From positions 62,001-126,000 of the forward strand of contig JAJIRX010000920.1 in NCBI GenBank assembly GCA_023853785.1: 64,000 nucleotides of DNA, written 5' to 3'. This stretch comes from Psilocybe azurescens (Eukaryota > Basidiomycota > Agaricomycetes > Agaricales > Agrocybaceae). Position numbers and translations under genes: made by a program. Positions within the stretch are counted from its first letter, which is position 1; every line of letters begins with the position of its first letter. Positions 11,374 through 22,422 of this stretch are shown one piece after another. The notes under the pieces were generated by a model, which saw nothing but the letters and a program-made list of their open reading frames with translations, ran no database searches and was not told the DNA's origin.

Positions 11374-14300
11374 ATGGATTCGACAGAAGACTCGCAGCTT
11401 CTCGAGATCACTGCCTTGCAGTCTATATACGCAGAAGATTTTATCGAATGTCCACCCCGAAAGCATGGAAGGTGAGTTTGTGGTGGCAAACCTGGTTTGA
11501 GTGGTTGTGGCTATAAATATTGACCTCCATCGAGGGTGCGGCTAGGCTGCACGAATTCATTATCAGGGTGTCACACCCGGAACCAATCCATGCGTCGAAG
11601 ATCAACTTCAATCTACATGTAAAGTGAGTGGAGGACCGTTATCTATCCGCCGGATCAGTGTTCTAATCTGTTCGATCAGGTTTCCAAAAACATATCCACG
11701 GCTCGCGTGCCCTACGTTCTCCATCGAGAAGCCCATTGTAGGCATCAATGACGGCCAGATTGCGAGACTGCTGCAGGAGATCAACTCGGAGGCACAGAAA
11801 CTCAAAGGGTTTGAAATGGTCTTTTCAGTGCGTCGCTATTTTGTATTGTCTGCATTTTTTCTCTAAATATGTTGTAGATCATCACATTCTGTCAAGACTG
11901 GATCGAGAAACATGTCATACCGCCTATAGAAGTGGTCGGGTCGTTGGCCTTGCAAATGACACAACGTGCTCAGGATGAGGAGAGGGTGAGGTTCACTGTA
12001 TGACTGTTGAAAACCGAATTGCTTATGTAAATCAGGCACGTCGTCAGCGAGAATTAGAACTAGCAGAAGAGGAAGAAGAGAAAGCCACACGAGCGGCCCA
12101 AGAGCTCAACGAACAGATACAAGCAGATGCAATGCGCCAGATGCTAGCAAAGGAACAACAATACAAAGCGCGAAAACGTGCCAATTCAGAGGCCACAGAG
12201 GTACCATCTAGTGTGGAAAACGATACACCTATGGAGACTTTCTGCGACATGGAGATAAATGGCGTGAAGTTTAACACAGTGAGGGTGTTCCACCCCGAGT
12301 TGGTGAGTACAACCTGTATATCATTTAGCTGCGGCCACTTATGTTTGTTTTTGAAAGCACATCTTGGTCTAGTCTACATGGCCGACCCCATTGTCGACGC
12401 CTTGAGCACTGCCACCCCTCTGGAGCTTTATGTCGTCACCTTTGAGGAGCACTACTACACGACAACGCAAGGCAGGAAGAAGTTGACGCAACTTGAAGCA
12501 GAAATTAAGAATTTAATCAATATTCGGCACACAAAACTCCTCACCATCTATGCCGTCAAATTGCACCTACCGACTACAAGCGGGTCACCTCAGCTGATGG
12601 TTCTGACTGAACAAACACCAGCGTTGACGCTACACGACGTATTGGAGGATTGTGACTCACTGCGGGAAGATCGCGCTTCTGTACGTGTCCTTTCCTGAGG
12701 TTCTACTGCCGTACTCACAACGATCTTAGGACTATATTGCCCAAATTCTCACTGCGTTGAACGCCCTTCACTGTAGTGGCCTCGTTCACAAAGGAATCAC
12801 GACGCGCTGTATCGGTCTGACATCCACAGACAACCCCAGCCAACCGAAGACGGTCAAGATCTGCAAAGCCCCTTCCATACCTATCTACTTGACCTGCATC
12901 GATCCAACTCATTTGGGCCACACACCCCACCGATACCCGAAGAACCTAAACTTCCCGAAGGCTGGCTTTCGCGAGACGTCAACGAGTCGGCGCTGCTATA
13001 TACCCGCAAACGCGATATTCATGATGTGGGAATTGTGTTCTTGCAGATGTTATTGGGCCTAGATGTATGTGAGCGGTACTCGGAGCCTGGCAGTGCCATT
13101 CACAATTGTACGTGTCCACTTCGTTGCGTTTATGATGCTTGCTTACGGAGACGGTTGCAGCATCCATTTCGCCTATGATGTCCCGGCAAATTATGCTCAT
13201 GCTCGAGCCGCCGAAGAAAGGCTCTGTCACCTGCGCTAGCTTGCTGACCGATCTCAATGGCGTGGCTCAAAGCCCTGTGACAAGCCGCGGAATATCATTT
13301 GCTTCGCATGGTGCGTATACTTGTTCCTTTCTCGCGCATATATTTCTTCGCTGACCTTTTTGTAGATCCACGCACTCCTCTGGCTCTGCCACATGGATCT
13401 CCCGAAGGCCCCGATTACTTCAGACTGACGCCAAGAGAGAAGCAAACCAGCAGGTGGAAAACAGAATGGGAGGAATTGGAGCTTCTTGTTCGTAACTCTT
13501 TATGTGTTTGTATGCCTACATGCTTACCTGTTTCGCAGGGCAGAGGAGCCTTTGGTTCTGTCGTCAAGGCTAGGAACAAGATCGATTCGAGGATATATGC
13601 AGGTACCTACTCTGATTATGATCGTTAATCCATGCTCTACGCTCTAACCTGAATCAACAGTCAAGAAGGTCCGCCTTTCAAAGACTCCTCAGAACGACAA
13701 AAAAATCGAGAGAGAAGTCGACGCCCTAAGTCGACTTTTCCACAGAAACATCGTTCGATATTACACCACCTGGTTCGAAGTGTCTGATCCAACGTCGGCA
13801 GCAGCCTCTGGAGGATCCAGCACGGAATCGTCCACAGAAGACGAGGCAGAGGAAGGTTTGACCTCTGTCCCCGGAGTCACCAGCGAACGACATCTTCCGA
13901 TTAACGGACAATTCCAGTTCAGTGTTGAAGATTTCGATGACCTTTCGGACTCGCGCGGGTCTTTCCCCAGTATCCATTTTGCTGTCGGTTCGGATTCTGG
14001 TGGAGAAACCTCAAGCAGTAGCGAAGATGATGATGAGTTCGGAGGATTGTTTAAATCAACGAAATCGAAGTCCAAGTCAGGACCTGCTTCTTTGGCTTTG
14101 AACTCTCTGCCGCCAGATGCTCCTGCTCCTCAGACGACTCTTTATATCCAGATGGTTCGTCGATTAACGTCAGTACGATGTCAACTCCGTACTGAAGAAA
14201 ACTTTATTTTTATAGGAGTTTGTTGAGCGTCAGACGTTAAAAGAAGTGAGATTTCCTGTCCACTTGCCCGAGTTGCAGATCTAACACACAAACAGCGAGT

Positions 14301-17300
14301 CGACGAAGGACTTCCTTCCGATGAGAAAGAGGGATGGAGACTTTTCCAACAGATCGTAGATGCTCTTGTGCATATGTCTACTATGAACATCTTGCATAGA
14401 GATATCAAGCTGACTAATATCTTCATTGGTATGGACACTTTGACTCAATCTACGTTGAATCTCTTCTCATATGCTGCTCCGTCATGTCAGATATCAAAGG
14501 CGATTGCAAAGTCGGTGATTTTGGTTTAGCTACGTCGAGTCTCTCTGTAGACCCTTCCGATGTGTCTGCAGCCTCTGGTTTCATCGAAGCCGACATGACC
14601 TTGGGTATGTTCAGCCTCATCCACTTCTCGATATTATTTAGAGGCTAACAAATAGCAGAGGTCGGAACTCGCTTATACATTGCTCCTGAGGTCCAGTCGC
14701 ATAGACGAGTTAGAGGCCCACGAGACCATTCGAAGGCAGACATGTACTCCCTGGGGGTACGTTATAGTATCCTATTTGAGGTCGTCTTATGTTAATTATT
14801 TCGATAGATCGTCTTCTTCGAGATGAATTTTCAGTTTAATACAGGTGCTGAACGAATTGCCGTTCTTGAAGATCTGCGCAAACCATCTATCATTTTCCCT
14901 CCTGGATGGGACCCACATCGGATCAGGCAGAAAGAAAGTGAGTATACTCAATGCACTCAGCTAAACGCTATTCTTATCGTGCGACTGCTAGTCATTACGT
15001 GGCTACTTCAACATGATCCAGACAAGAGGCCTACTGCCTTAGAGCTATCGCAGAGTCCTCTTTGCCCGAAAGATTGGAAGACGAATACTTCAAAAACGCG
15101 CTTCGACTGATGGGTTCGATTCAATACATTTTCATCATTTCTCCAATCTCTCACTGACATTCATTGATATATAGCAAAACCCGATACCACCCACCACCAG
15201 ACCGCTCTTGCAACGTTGTTCAAGCAACCTCCGCGCCTTTCCAGAGCTGTGGTCTACGACCAAGACGCTGACTCCCCCGATTATGCGCCATTGAATCAGA
15301 CCGTACACGATCAATTGGTTGCAATATTCCACTTGCACGGCGCAGTCGATATGGAGCCCCCTCTGCTCATGCCCATAATGGATCCTGAAGAGGAGAAAAA
15401 TCAGGCCACCTTTATTGACAGACAAGGCGACATCGTGTCTCTTCCTAACAATATTCTCGTGCCATTCGCAAGACTGGCTGGAAGACAAAATATTAGACGT
15501 ATCAAACGATATCACATAACGAATGTATATCGTCCAAAGTACGTGTTCCGTCGAAATCTAAAATGGCATAAGTCTAAACTTTGACTTGTCTTTAGTACCG
15601 TTCCAGGGCACCCCAAGTTCACAAAGGCTGCTTTGTTTGATATTATCAGTCCGGATTTGAGATACGGGCCTCTAGCTGCAGGCGCGGAGATTATTTCAGT
15701 CGTCAACGATTGTTTGGATACTTTCCCGAATTTGTCTCAGAATTACGATATCCACATCTCGCACTCAAAAAGTATGTTTTCACTTTGTTTTATGGGATTG
15801 TCCTTGCTCATTGTTAATCACCCATTGTACTCAGTTATCGAGGTGGCGCTGAATCGCGTCCCGGCGGAAAATCGCGCTGCTGTAGCCGACGCACTCAATC
15901 AGCCAAAGTCTTCCATCATGCAGAAACGAGCTCTGCTTTTGAAGAAGGGTCTGTTAAGAAGCACAGCGGATGAGCTTGAAATATTGTCTGATGTTGGTCA
16001 GTGATGTTAGTCCGCATTGTATCGTACATGGCTAATGCAGGGTTACAGAAGAAGATGCTGAAGAAACCATGTCACGATTGGAAAAGTTGGGCACCGGTCT
16101 AGCTACACTTTTGGAGCCATTGTTGAAAGAAGTCAAGGAGACAATACAGTATGCACAATCTGCTGGGGTGAAGCGCCAGATACTCTTCCACCCTCTAATG
16201 CTAGGTGCCCACAATAACCATTTCAAAGACGGAATTATGGTCGAAGTTGTCAGACGAAACAAACCAGGAGACGTTCTTGCTGCAGGAGGCCGGTAAGTTA
16301 TCACGTTGTCACGTTGTCGCCTCCAGATCTTTTCTTTCTTACGCTGGCGATCTCCTATCCAGATACGACAACTTAATCACTCGGTTCCAATCATTAAAGC
16401 AAAAACCAGACCCCGTTTGCGCTTTTGGAGTACAGATCGCGGTCGAAAAGATCACTGCGGCCCTGGCTTCCTACCAGAGTGCCTCGATCAGGACTCTTGT
16501 GAAAGAGGAACGTTCATTCGGATTCTGGAGTCCCAGGCGTTGCGACGTATATGTCGTGTCTTATCAGGCGGGATATCTGCAGGAACGACTCGAAGTGGTC
16601 TCGTATCTGTGGGAGCACAATATCAGTGCTGATCTCATGTATGAATCCGGACTGCCAGACGCTGAACATGAGAATCACCTGGATATATGCGCAAGAGAGG
16701 GCATTTTGTATGTTTCCTTCTCTTTTGATGTTTCAGACCGTCAACTCATTTTTTATACTCTAGATTCACTGTGTACCCTCGCCCTCGTACTGGAAGAAAT
16801 TTGCCTGCGTTTAAAGTCAAAAGTATCTTGAAAGGAACTGAAGTCGATCGTGAGCCCTTTTCACAGCTTTCTGTAAATATATCTTACGTTTTCGTAGTAT
16901 CTCGCCAGGAGCTCGTGAGCTGGCTTCAACACCAAATAGCTGATCAAAAGCGAGTAGACGCGACGACGTCTGGCGCAGCTACTCTGCCTGAGAGCACCCC
17001 AAATCTTCCTGTCATCAAAGATACTGCGGTTGTTCCAGACGTTCAGCTCGTCCTCCCAGATCCGAAAAAAACAGCGCAAGCAAATGAAACAGCTGTTCTT
17101 GGAAAAAGGTTTTCCTCATTTCCTCTTATGCGCATAAACCATATCTCATATATGTATGGCTTGGCAGCGTTCGAAAAAGCTCTTTCCATCAAGAATTCTT
17201 TCCAGAATGGCATGCCTGTTCTCGTCGTTGATGTTTCGCCGGCCCACTTCGACGCCATGATCAAGAGCTCTGCATGGGTCACTGACGAAGAAGCCTGGAA

Positions 17301-17455
17301 AACTATTTGGGCCATGTTCCCTCCCTCAACACTCGGGCTACGCGCAGACAGTGCGAGACGCTGCTATCAAACGGAAGTCAGAAGGCCATTCCCATATTTT
17401 ACTATATGGTATTCGCGAAGATCGTTCTCAGTTACTCTCCCTTACTCAGAATTAA
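11374..17455 (+). CDS. GCN2: eIF2alpha kinase GCN2 (frame broken at three sites)
   Basis: Phosphorylates eIF2alpha when uncharged tRNA accumulates. The domain order is diagnostic: RWD domain (DSQLLEITALQSIYAEDF) from the start at 11374, a charged coiled stretch, a degenerate pseudokinase (ALHCSGLVHKGI), then the active kinase with GRGAFGSVVKARN, HRNIVRYYTTW, an acidic insert, MNILHRDIKLTNIFI and VGDFGLAT, then a HisRS-like region (PRLSRAVVYDQDADSP ... RYDNLITRF) and an anticodon-binding-like C-terminus ending LLYGIREDRSQLLSLTQN with stop 17453-17455. Conserved protein continues across single-base breaks at 12865-12867 (one A short), 15061-15063 (one T short) and 17335-17337 (one G extra); without correction the frame stops early. 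I treat these as probable sequence errors, not decay. The splice join at 17105-17165 is unclear. Confidence 0.94.
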
Positions 17456-17718
17456 AATTTTGGATGCAAGCAAGATGTTTGGTCTAGGTTGCAATGCATG
17501 TTGTGTTGCTGTATCTTTTTATGTTTTTATGACCAATTCCTTACCTTTAACGCCTATGTGACGATTTTATTTTCTCTATCATGCAATGTCTTCATTTTTA
17601 ACAATATTCGAAGTTTGTTAGAGTGTAACTACGCTTTAATTCTGCTACCTAGTGCCCAACTTTTTATACAGCCAACGAAAAATATACCTTTATTCGATGA
17701 TGCAAAAATGTAAAAACA

Positions 17719-17824
17719 TGACCGAGGTAGGTCTCGAACCTACAATCTCCTGATTCCGATATTACGTATTCAGAAGTACACGTACTGATCGTAGTCAGAC
17801 GCGATGCCATTTCGCCACACGGCC
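17719..17824 (-). tRNA. tRNA-Arg(ACG) with intron
   Basis: Reading the minus strand from 17824: acceptor stem GGCCGTG, a D arm, anticodon stem TCTGA, loop CTACGAA with anticodon ACG, T arm GTAGG-TTCGAGA-CCTAC and 3' acceptor CTCGGTC plus discriminator A. A 34-nt intron lies one base after the anticodon (about 17788-17755), the standard place for a eukaryotic nuclear tRNA intron. Acceptor pair 6:67 is T:T, a mismatch; the other six pair, one as G:T. ACG is read as inosine and decodes CGN Arg codons. Confidence 0.9.
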
Positions 17825-17999
17825 ATGGATAACAAATTAATTTAGGCCAATATAGCGGCAACTTGGTACGGGCTCTAAATTTATTGGATCATCGATCAAA
17901 CCTTGAAAAAGGTTAAGTACCTCCACCTCCACAATCACAGAGTAACTCAGAGTTGCATGTCATTATCGAGAGTGTAGGTGCGTTTATATTTCATCTAAA

Positions 18000-19172
18000 A
18001 TGCTGCCTCCGACATCGCACCTTCCTCCCATAAAATATTTAGGCACACATCCACTAAAGTCTCTAGAAGATGCAGTCCGTTATCTACGTCTGATATACAA
18101 CCCACCAGTGCGCGGCTCTCGTCGTCGGAATACCAGTCGCAAGCAAAAAGATAGACAAACTGTTTCAAATGAACTCAATGCTCTACGAACGGATGCATTC
18201 GAACGTGGTTATTCGATGAAGTGGCTTACGGCCTTGATATCTCAGTGCGGGATGGATTTAGACGAGTCCGATGAGGACGTTGAGGCGCCTTGCTCGCCTA
18301 ATGCGTTGGACTCCAATCGCAAGGAAATTCTAATGGAGGATGCAGCGTCTTTGTTGGCGATGTGTGCAGGCACGGCTTCGGCTGGAGTCATAACGCGTCG
18401 ATTCGTGTTTGATCTGGAGAATTCGTCGACACAGATCAGCGTCGATTTGACCGATGTTCCTTTGGACAACCAAGATTACGGCAGTGTGGGCGCACAAACA
18501 TGGGGCGGTGCTTGTATCATGGCAGAGATGATGGCAGAAAATCCAGACGCGTTCTGTCTCCCTTGGTCCCAGCAAAACTCGGAAGCAACCACCCTTCGAT
18601 GTCTGGAACTCGGAGCTGGCACTGGGCTCGTAAGCCTCACAGCGGCCAAGATAATGGAAAGAATTGATAATACACAATTGCACGTTGATATAGTAGCAAC
18701 AGACTACTACCCATCCGTACTTGCCAACCTCGCTCAAAATATACAGTCCAACTTACGCGCTTCATCTGGAAGCCATGTTTGTATCTCCACACAACACCTA
18801 GATTGGTCAATATTCTGTGACTCGAGCCCAAACCCTGCTTTCGAGGAGGGATTCGACGTCGTTTACGGAGCCGATATCATATACGAAGCTCAACACGCGA
18901 CGTGGATCAAAAGCTGTCTAGAACACCTGCTCCGAAAACCATCTACACTAAACCCGAATCCCACGTTCCATCTCATCATCCCTTTGCGCGCTACGCATTC
19001 AGCCGAATCGAACACGATCGAACAAGTGTTTTCGTTTCCTTCCTTGGGTGGTAATCAGCCTGGAGAAGGACAGCTAGTTATCAAGCACAAAGAGACTATT
19101 ATTTGTGATGTGGAGAGTGATAAAGATGGCGAGGAGGTTGAGTATGCGTACTACAAAATTGGTTGGTCCTGA
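18000..19172 (+). CDS. Seven-beta-strand protein methyltransferase (family 16 type)
   Basis: Single-exon gene of 390 codons. The SAM-binding motif I is CLELGAGTGLVSLTAAK, followed by an acidic motif at DIVATDYYPSVLANL and the family motif FDVVYGADIIYE. Upstream of motif I, TWGGACIMAEMMAENP corresponds to the conserved W-x-G region of the METTL21/FAM86/EFM group (Pfam Methyltransf_16). These SAM-dependent enzymes mostly methylate lysines on elongation factors or chaperones; the target here is unknown. No signal peptide, so probably cytosolic. The start at 18000 is the first ATG in a fully open frame. The 150-residue N-terminus with RRRNTSRKQKDRQ is basic. The frame is intact. Confidence 0.85.
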   Translation: MLPPTSHLPPIKYLGTHPLKSLEDAVRYLRLIYNPPVRGSRRRNTSRKQKDRQTVSNELNALRTDAFERGYSMKWLTALISQCGMDLDESDEDVEAPCSPNALDSNRKEILMEDAASLLAMCAGTASAGVITRRFVFDLENSSTQISVDLTDVPLDNQDYGSVGAQTWGGACIMAEMMAENPDAFCLPWSQQNSEATTLRCLELGAGTGLVSLTAAKIMERIDNTQLHVDIVATDYYPSVLANLAQNIQSNLRASSGSHVCISTQHLDWSIFCDSSPNPAFEEGFDVVYGADIIYEAQHATWIKSCLEHLLRKPSTLNPNPTFHLIIPLRATHSAESNTIEQVFSFPSLGGNQPGEGQLVIKHKETIICDVESDKDGEEVEYAYYKIGWS

Positions 19173-19640
19173 ACAGGATATTCTTTGGATCATATACGAC
19201 AGCGTCGAGATATCGTATTTGGAAATTTCGAGGTTAGATTTGATTTGAATTATCCTCAAAAATTGCTACATGAGGAAGATAAAGGACGAGTTATCGTCGT
19301 ATAGCATTAAAGGGGAATGGGTAGCCCACTTCGACCTGTCAACATCAGAATCCACTCCCATTGTGTCGTTCAAGAACAGCAGGCATGTAAAAATCTATAC
19401 CTCGAGCAGATTATTTTGCTGCTCTTGGTACTTCCTTCTTGGAGAGATATACACCTCCTCGCTTGTCCTGAATGCCTGCAGTTTGAAGCTGCAAGCACCG
19501 AGCAAGCGCTACAGGCGTGATCATATGTTTGGAAGTTGAAATCTGTTGAAATACCACAGATCAAACAGAGCTTCTGTAAGAAAGCCCCTGCTGCTTAGAA
19601 AAGAATACAGACTTTCTTATATGAAAGTCTCCTTTTGATT
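19173..19640. other. Intergenic between convergent genes
   Basis: About 470 bases between the methyltransferase stop and the 3' end of the unrecognised minus-strand gene. Short open frames on both strands have no support. Confidence 0.35.
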
Positions 19641-20089
19641 TTAAACAGCTACTTGCCTTACGGAAGCCTGCAGTGAAGGACATTTGAAGACATTGCCCAG
19701 ATAGAAAATACGAGTAATTGCCTCTTACGGTTAACTGGACGGAGTGTTCCGAGACACGGAATAATGATCGTTGCGAGTCTTGTGACGTTGAGGACCTGCC
19801 CTCTTCCAGCTCCCCAAAGATCACAGAGAAGCCACAAGGAAGCACAAAAGCGCTGAAATAGACATCAATGTGACCAAAGTCGTGGTTTGACCACTGTAGA
19901 ATGGAATCAGGAATATCGACCTCAAGGTAGTTCGCATGACCCGCCACGTTTACGGGTACGAATTGTGCGACGCTCCATGGCGTAGGTTATCCATAAGGCC
20001 GGGTACAGTTTCCTCAGATAGGACCTTCAGGTCTGATTTCAGCCTAACTGCGGTCACAGGCTTCACATATGAGATTGCGGCGTGTCGAG
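19641..20089 (-). CDS. Unrecognised small gene, start not found
   Basis: An exon starting after the acceptor at 20091-20090 encodes ARHAAISYVKPVTAVRLKSD, then PWSVAQFVPVNVAGHANYLE and VYFSAFVLPCGFSVIFGELE, and after an intron beginning at the donor near 19731 ends ASVRQVAV with a stop at 19641-19643. The first and second parts lie in different frames and join if one base is missing in the GG run at 19985-19986. The fold looks beta-rich with a hydrophobic centre. No family recognised. The first exon should lie between 20090 and 20211 but I could not place it; the kinase at 20212 is divergent from it. Protein-like composition across about 120 residues is the main support. Confidence 0.4.
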
Positions 20090-20211
20090 CTAGGGGTCAC
20101 TGCCCACTGACTAGATTGTTCTCGAATCTTTGCCTCTGAGGTTTATCTATCCGTGCATTCTCATAGAGTACTACTTGGGATCACTCCCAGTACCCAGGCA
20201 ATTTACAGAGT

Positions 20212-22150
20212 ATGAATACTGTCGTATCAGCACAACCTCGGCGACCACCATCCCTTGTCAAGGCTCGACGCGAGGTGGAAGAACTGCGACATATGAGGCT
20301 GCCTTTTGGACAGGTGAGCGTTGAAATGATAGCCGGAAGTTCTTATTATATATATATCTATCTCCAGGTATTCATGTCAAAAGTCGTTTCTCAGTTCGCT
20401 CCAATATCATCATCGTCTTTCGAGTCTGATAGCGTTGAAGCGCGGTGAGCTTTCCAAGTGTTTTTGAGTGGCTACAAATCTTTATTTACTCTCTCGCAAG
20501 ATCCATCTTGGCGAAGTGTGATAGGACACATGTGTTTTTCTCCAAGCGCATCAAAGCGTCTCGCTTTGAATGGCTCAAAAGTCACCAGCATGTTCGCATT
20601 TACATGGAGAAAATGCTATCCTCTAAATATATCAGATATGAAATGGATGAAAGGGAGTAAGCATTCCTCTGTATCACGCTAAGGGGAGGAAATTTATGCT
20701 TTGTTTTTAGGGCTGAGAGATGGACCGCGGATGTATATGGATGCCTACGATCAACCATTGAGCAAATGGGCACGCCACCGTGTCCACAAAACGTTGACAA
20801 CAGGGAACTATGGCAAACAGCTATCGACGTGATGTACGAACTAATAAAAGTGAGCGAATATACGTGTTAATTATCGGCCATTGAATGCTGCTGCTTACTG
20901 CTCATTAGTTTATGAACCATAGTCCTTGCAGACAAACCAGCTTCCACGAGTATTATGGTTATCTTGTCGCCTTATGCAAGAAAGCATGTGTCCCTCCTTC
21001 CTCCTTCCTAGTTGATCCGGATAGTATCCAATTAGTTCCAGACACGCGTCCAGGCACTGGTACGACATCAAAAGTCTTTCGATGTACGCTGAACGGGAAG
21101 ACTGTCGCGGCCAAGAGGTTCCGTATCATAGGGAATGGTAGAAAGAAAGATAAACAGGTTTAGAATCATTTCTGGTTATTAATCAAAACTGACACTGACG
21201 ACACATTTATACACTCTAGGCTTTCCTCAAGGAAGCGATACTGCTTCGTCTCGTTCCTCATACCCATATTCTTCCGTTCATGGGAATAGTCATGACAGAC
21301 GACAGTCTTCAGATCTTAAGTCTGTGGATGGAAAACGGCGATATACTGGCTTTCACCAAAAATAATCCAAACGAATCGAAGAAAGAACTGGTCTGTCTTC
21401 AGCTTATCTTCAGTGGCAACAAAACAATTAAACAAGTTCGCTCCAGCTCGAGCAAGTAGCCGACGGGCTTGATTTCTTGCACAGATACAACGTAGTGCAT
21501 AGTGATTTGAAATCGGTAAAGACTATCGTTCTCCACAAAGATTATTATACGAGAAATCTCGACAGGTAAACGTTCTGATCACTGAAGAAAAGAAGGCATG
21601 TATAGCCGACCTAGGCGCTGCTAGACTAGCTAGTTCTACCATGCCTTCTTTTCCTACCCTTGGCACAGGCTTTAGGCCGCGAAATTCCTTTCCGGTACAA
21701 ATGACGGCCAACATGCTCACAAATCACTCACAAGTTCTACGGAGCAACGAGTCCTCAATCATGTCGAACGTATCTAACGCTGGTACACTGAGATATATGT
21801 CTCCTGAGCGACTCGACCCGCCAAAATTCAGCCAATCTAGCGCCCAGGCAACGTTTGCAAGCGACGTTTTTTCGTTTGGGATGCTTGCATACGAAGTATG
21901 ATTAAGCTAATCAACCGGGTTCTCTTCTTATATTCCTCATTTCCTCAAGGTACATGCCGGGAAACTCCCTTTCAACGATGTCAAGAACGATATTGGACTA
22001 GCCATGGCAATAGTTGATGGGAGAAGACCCCTGAGACCAGGACGAATGCAAAACGAAATGTGGATGCTGATTCAGCGATGCTGGCATGCACTCCCTCAAA
22101 AACGACCCCGCATTAACGATGTTTACAATATTTTGGCTGCGATGCCATGA
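20212..22150 (+). CDS. TKL-like protein kinase with N-terminal helical domain
   Basis: The first exons (20212-20313, 20368-20444 and on) encode an alpha-helical N-terminal domain (FEWLKSHQHVRIYMEKMLSS, ELWQTAIDVMYELIK) seen in many mushroom kinases. The kinase domain has PGTGTTSKVFRCTLNGKTVA and AAKRF (invariant Lys), HILPFMGI, LEQVADGLDFLHRYNVVHSD and LKSVNVLI. The catalytic loop is H-S-D (usually H-R-D) and the metal-binding motif is CIADLGAAR, D-L-G in place of D-F-G. The APE-like segment is GTLRYMSPERLD, then SDVFSFGMLAYE and a C-lobe ending in RPRINDVYNILAAMP and TGA at 22148-22150. Essential Lys, catalytic Asp, Asn and magnesium Asp are present, so activity is possible. All introns are in phase. 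No substrate or pathway can be given. Confidence 0.85.
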
Positions 22151-22422
22151 GCTAGCTGCATTCGCATCATGCTCCCTGGCATTCATTTTTATGCATATTT
22201 TGTGGGTATCCACTGACAATAATGGATACTCGTACTAGTATTATTAAGTATTAAGACTTCATCGCCGTCCTGTAGTATTCAAACTTACCCCACTGTTGCA
22301 TTATTTATTCCTTCCAATTTTACTAGACATTAAAGTCAAATTCTGCATATTTCATTACGATATACATGTAGTTGAAATAAATAGACTATGAGCCTGTCGA
22401 CGTAGATCCACGGAATAGCTCC

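Noticed and set aside
11374..17455. GCN2 as a true pseudogene
   Set aside because: Only homopolymer-length breaks are present, with all domains and catalytic residues conserved; the same type of break hits eL8 and ELP6 in the same window.
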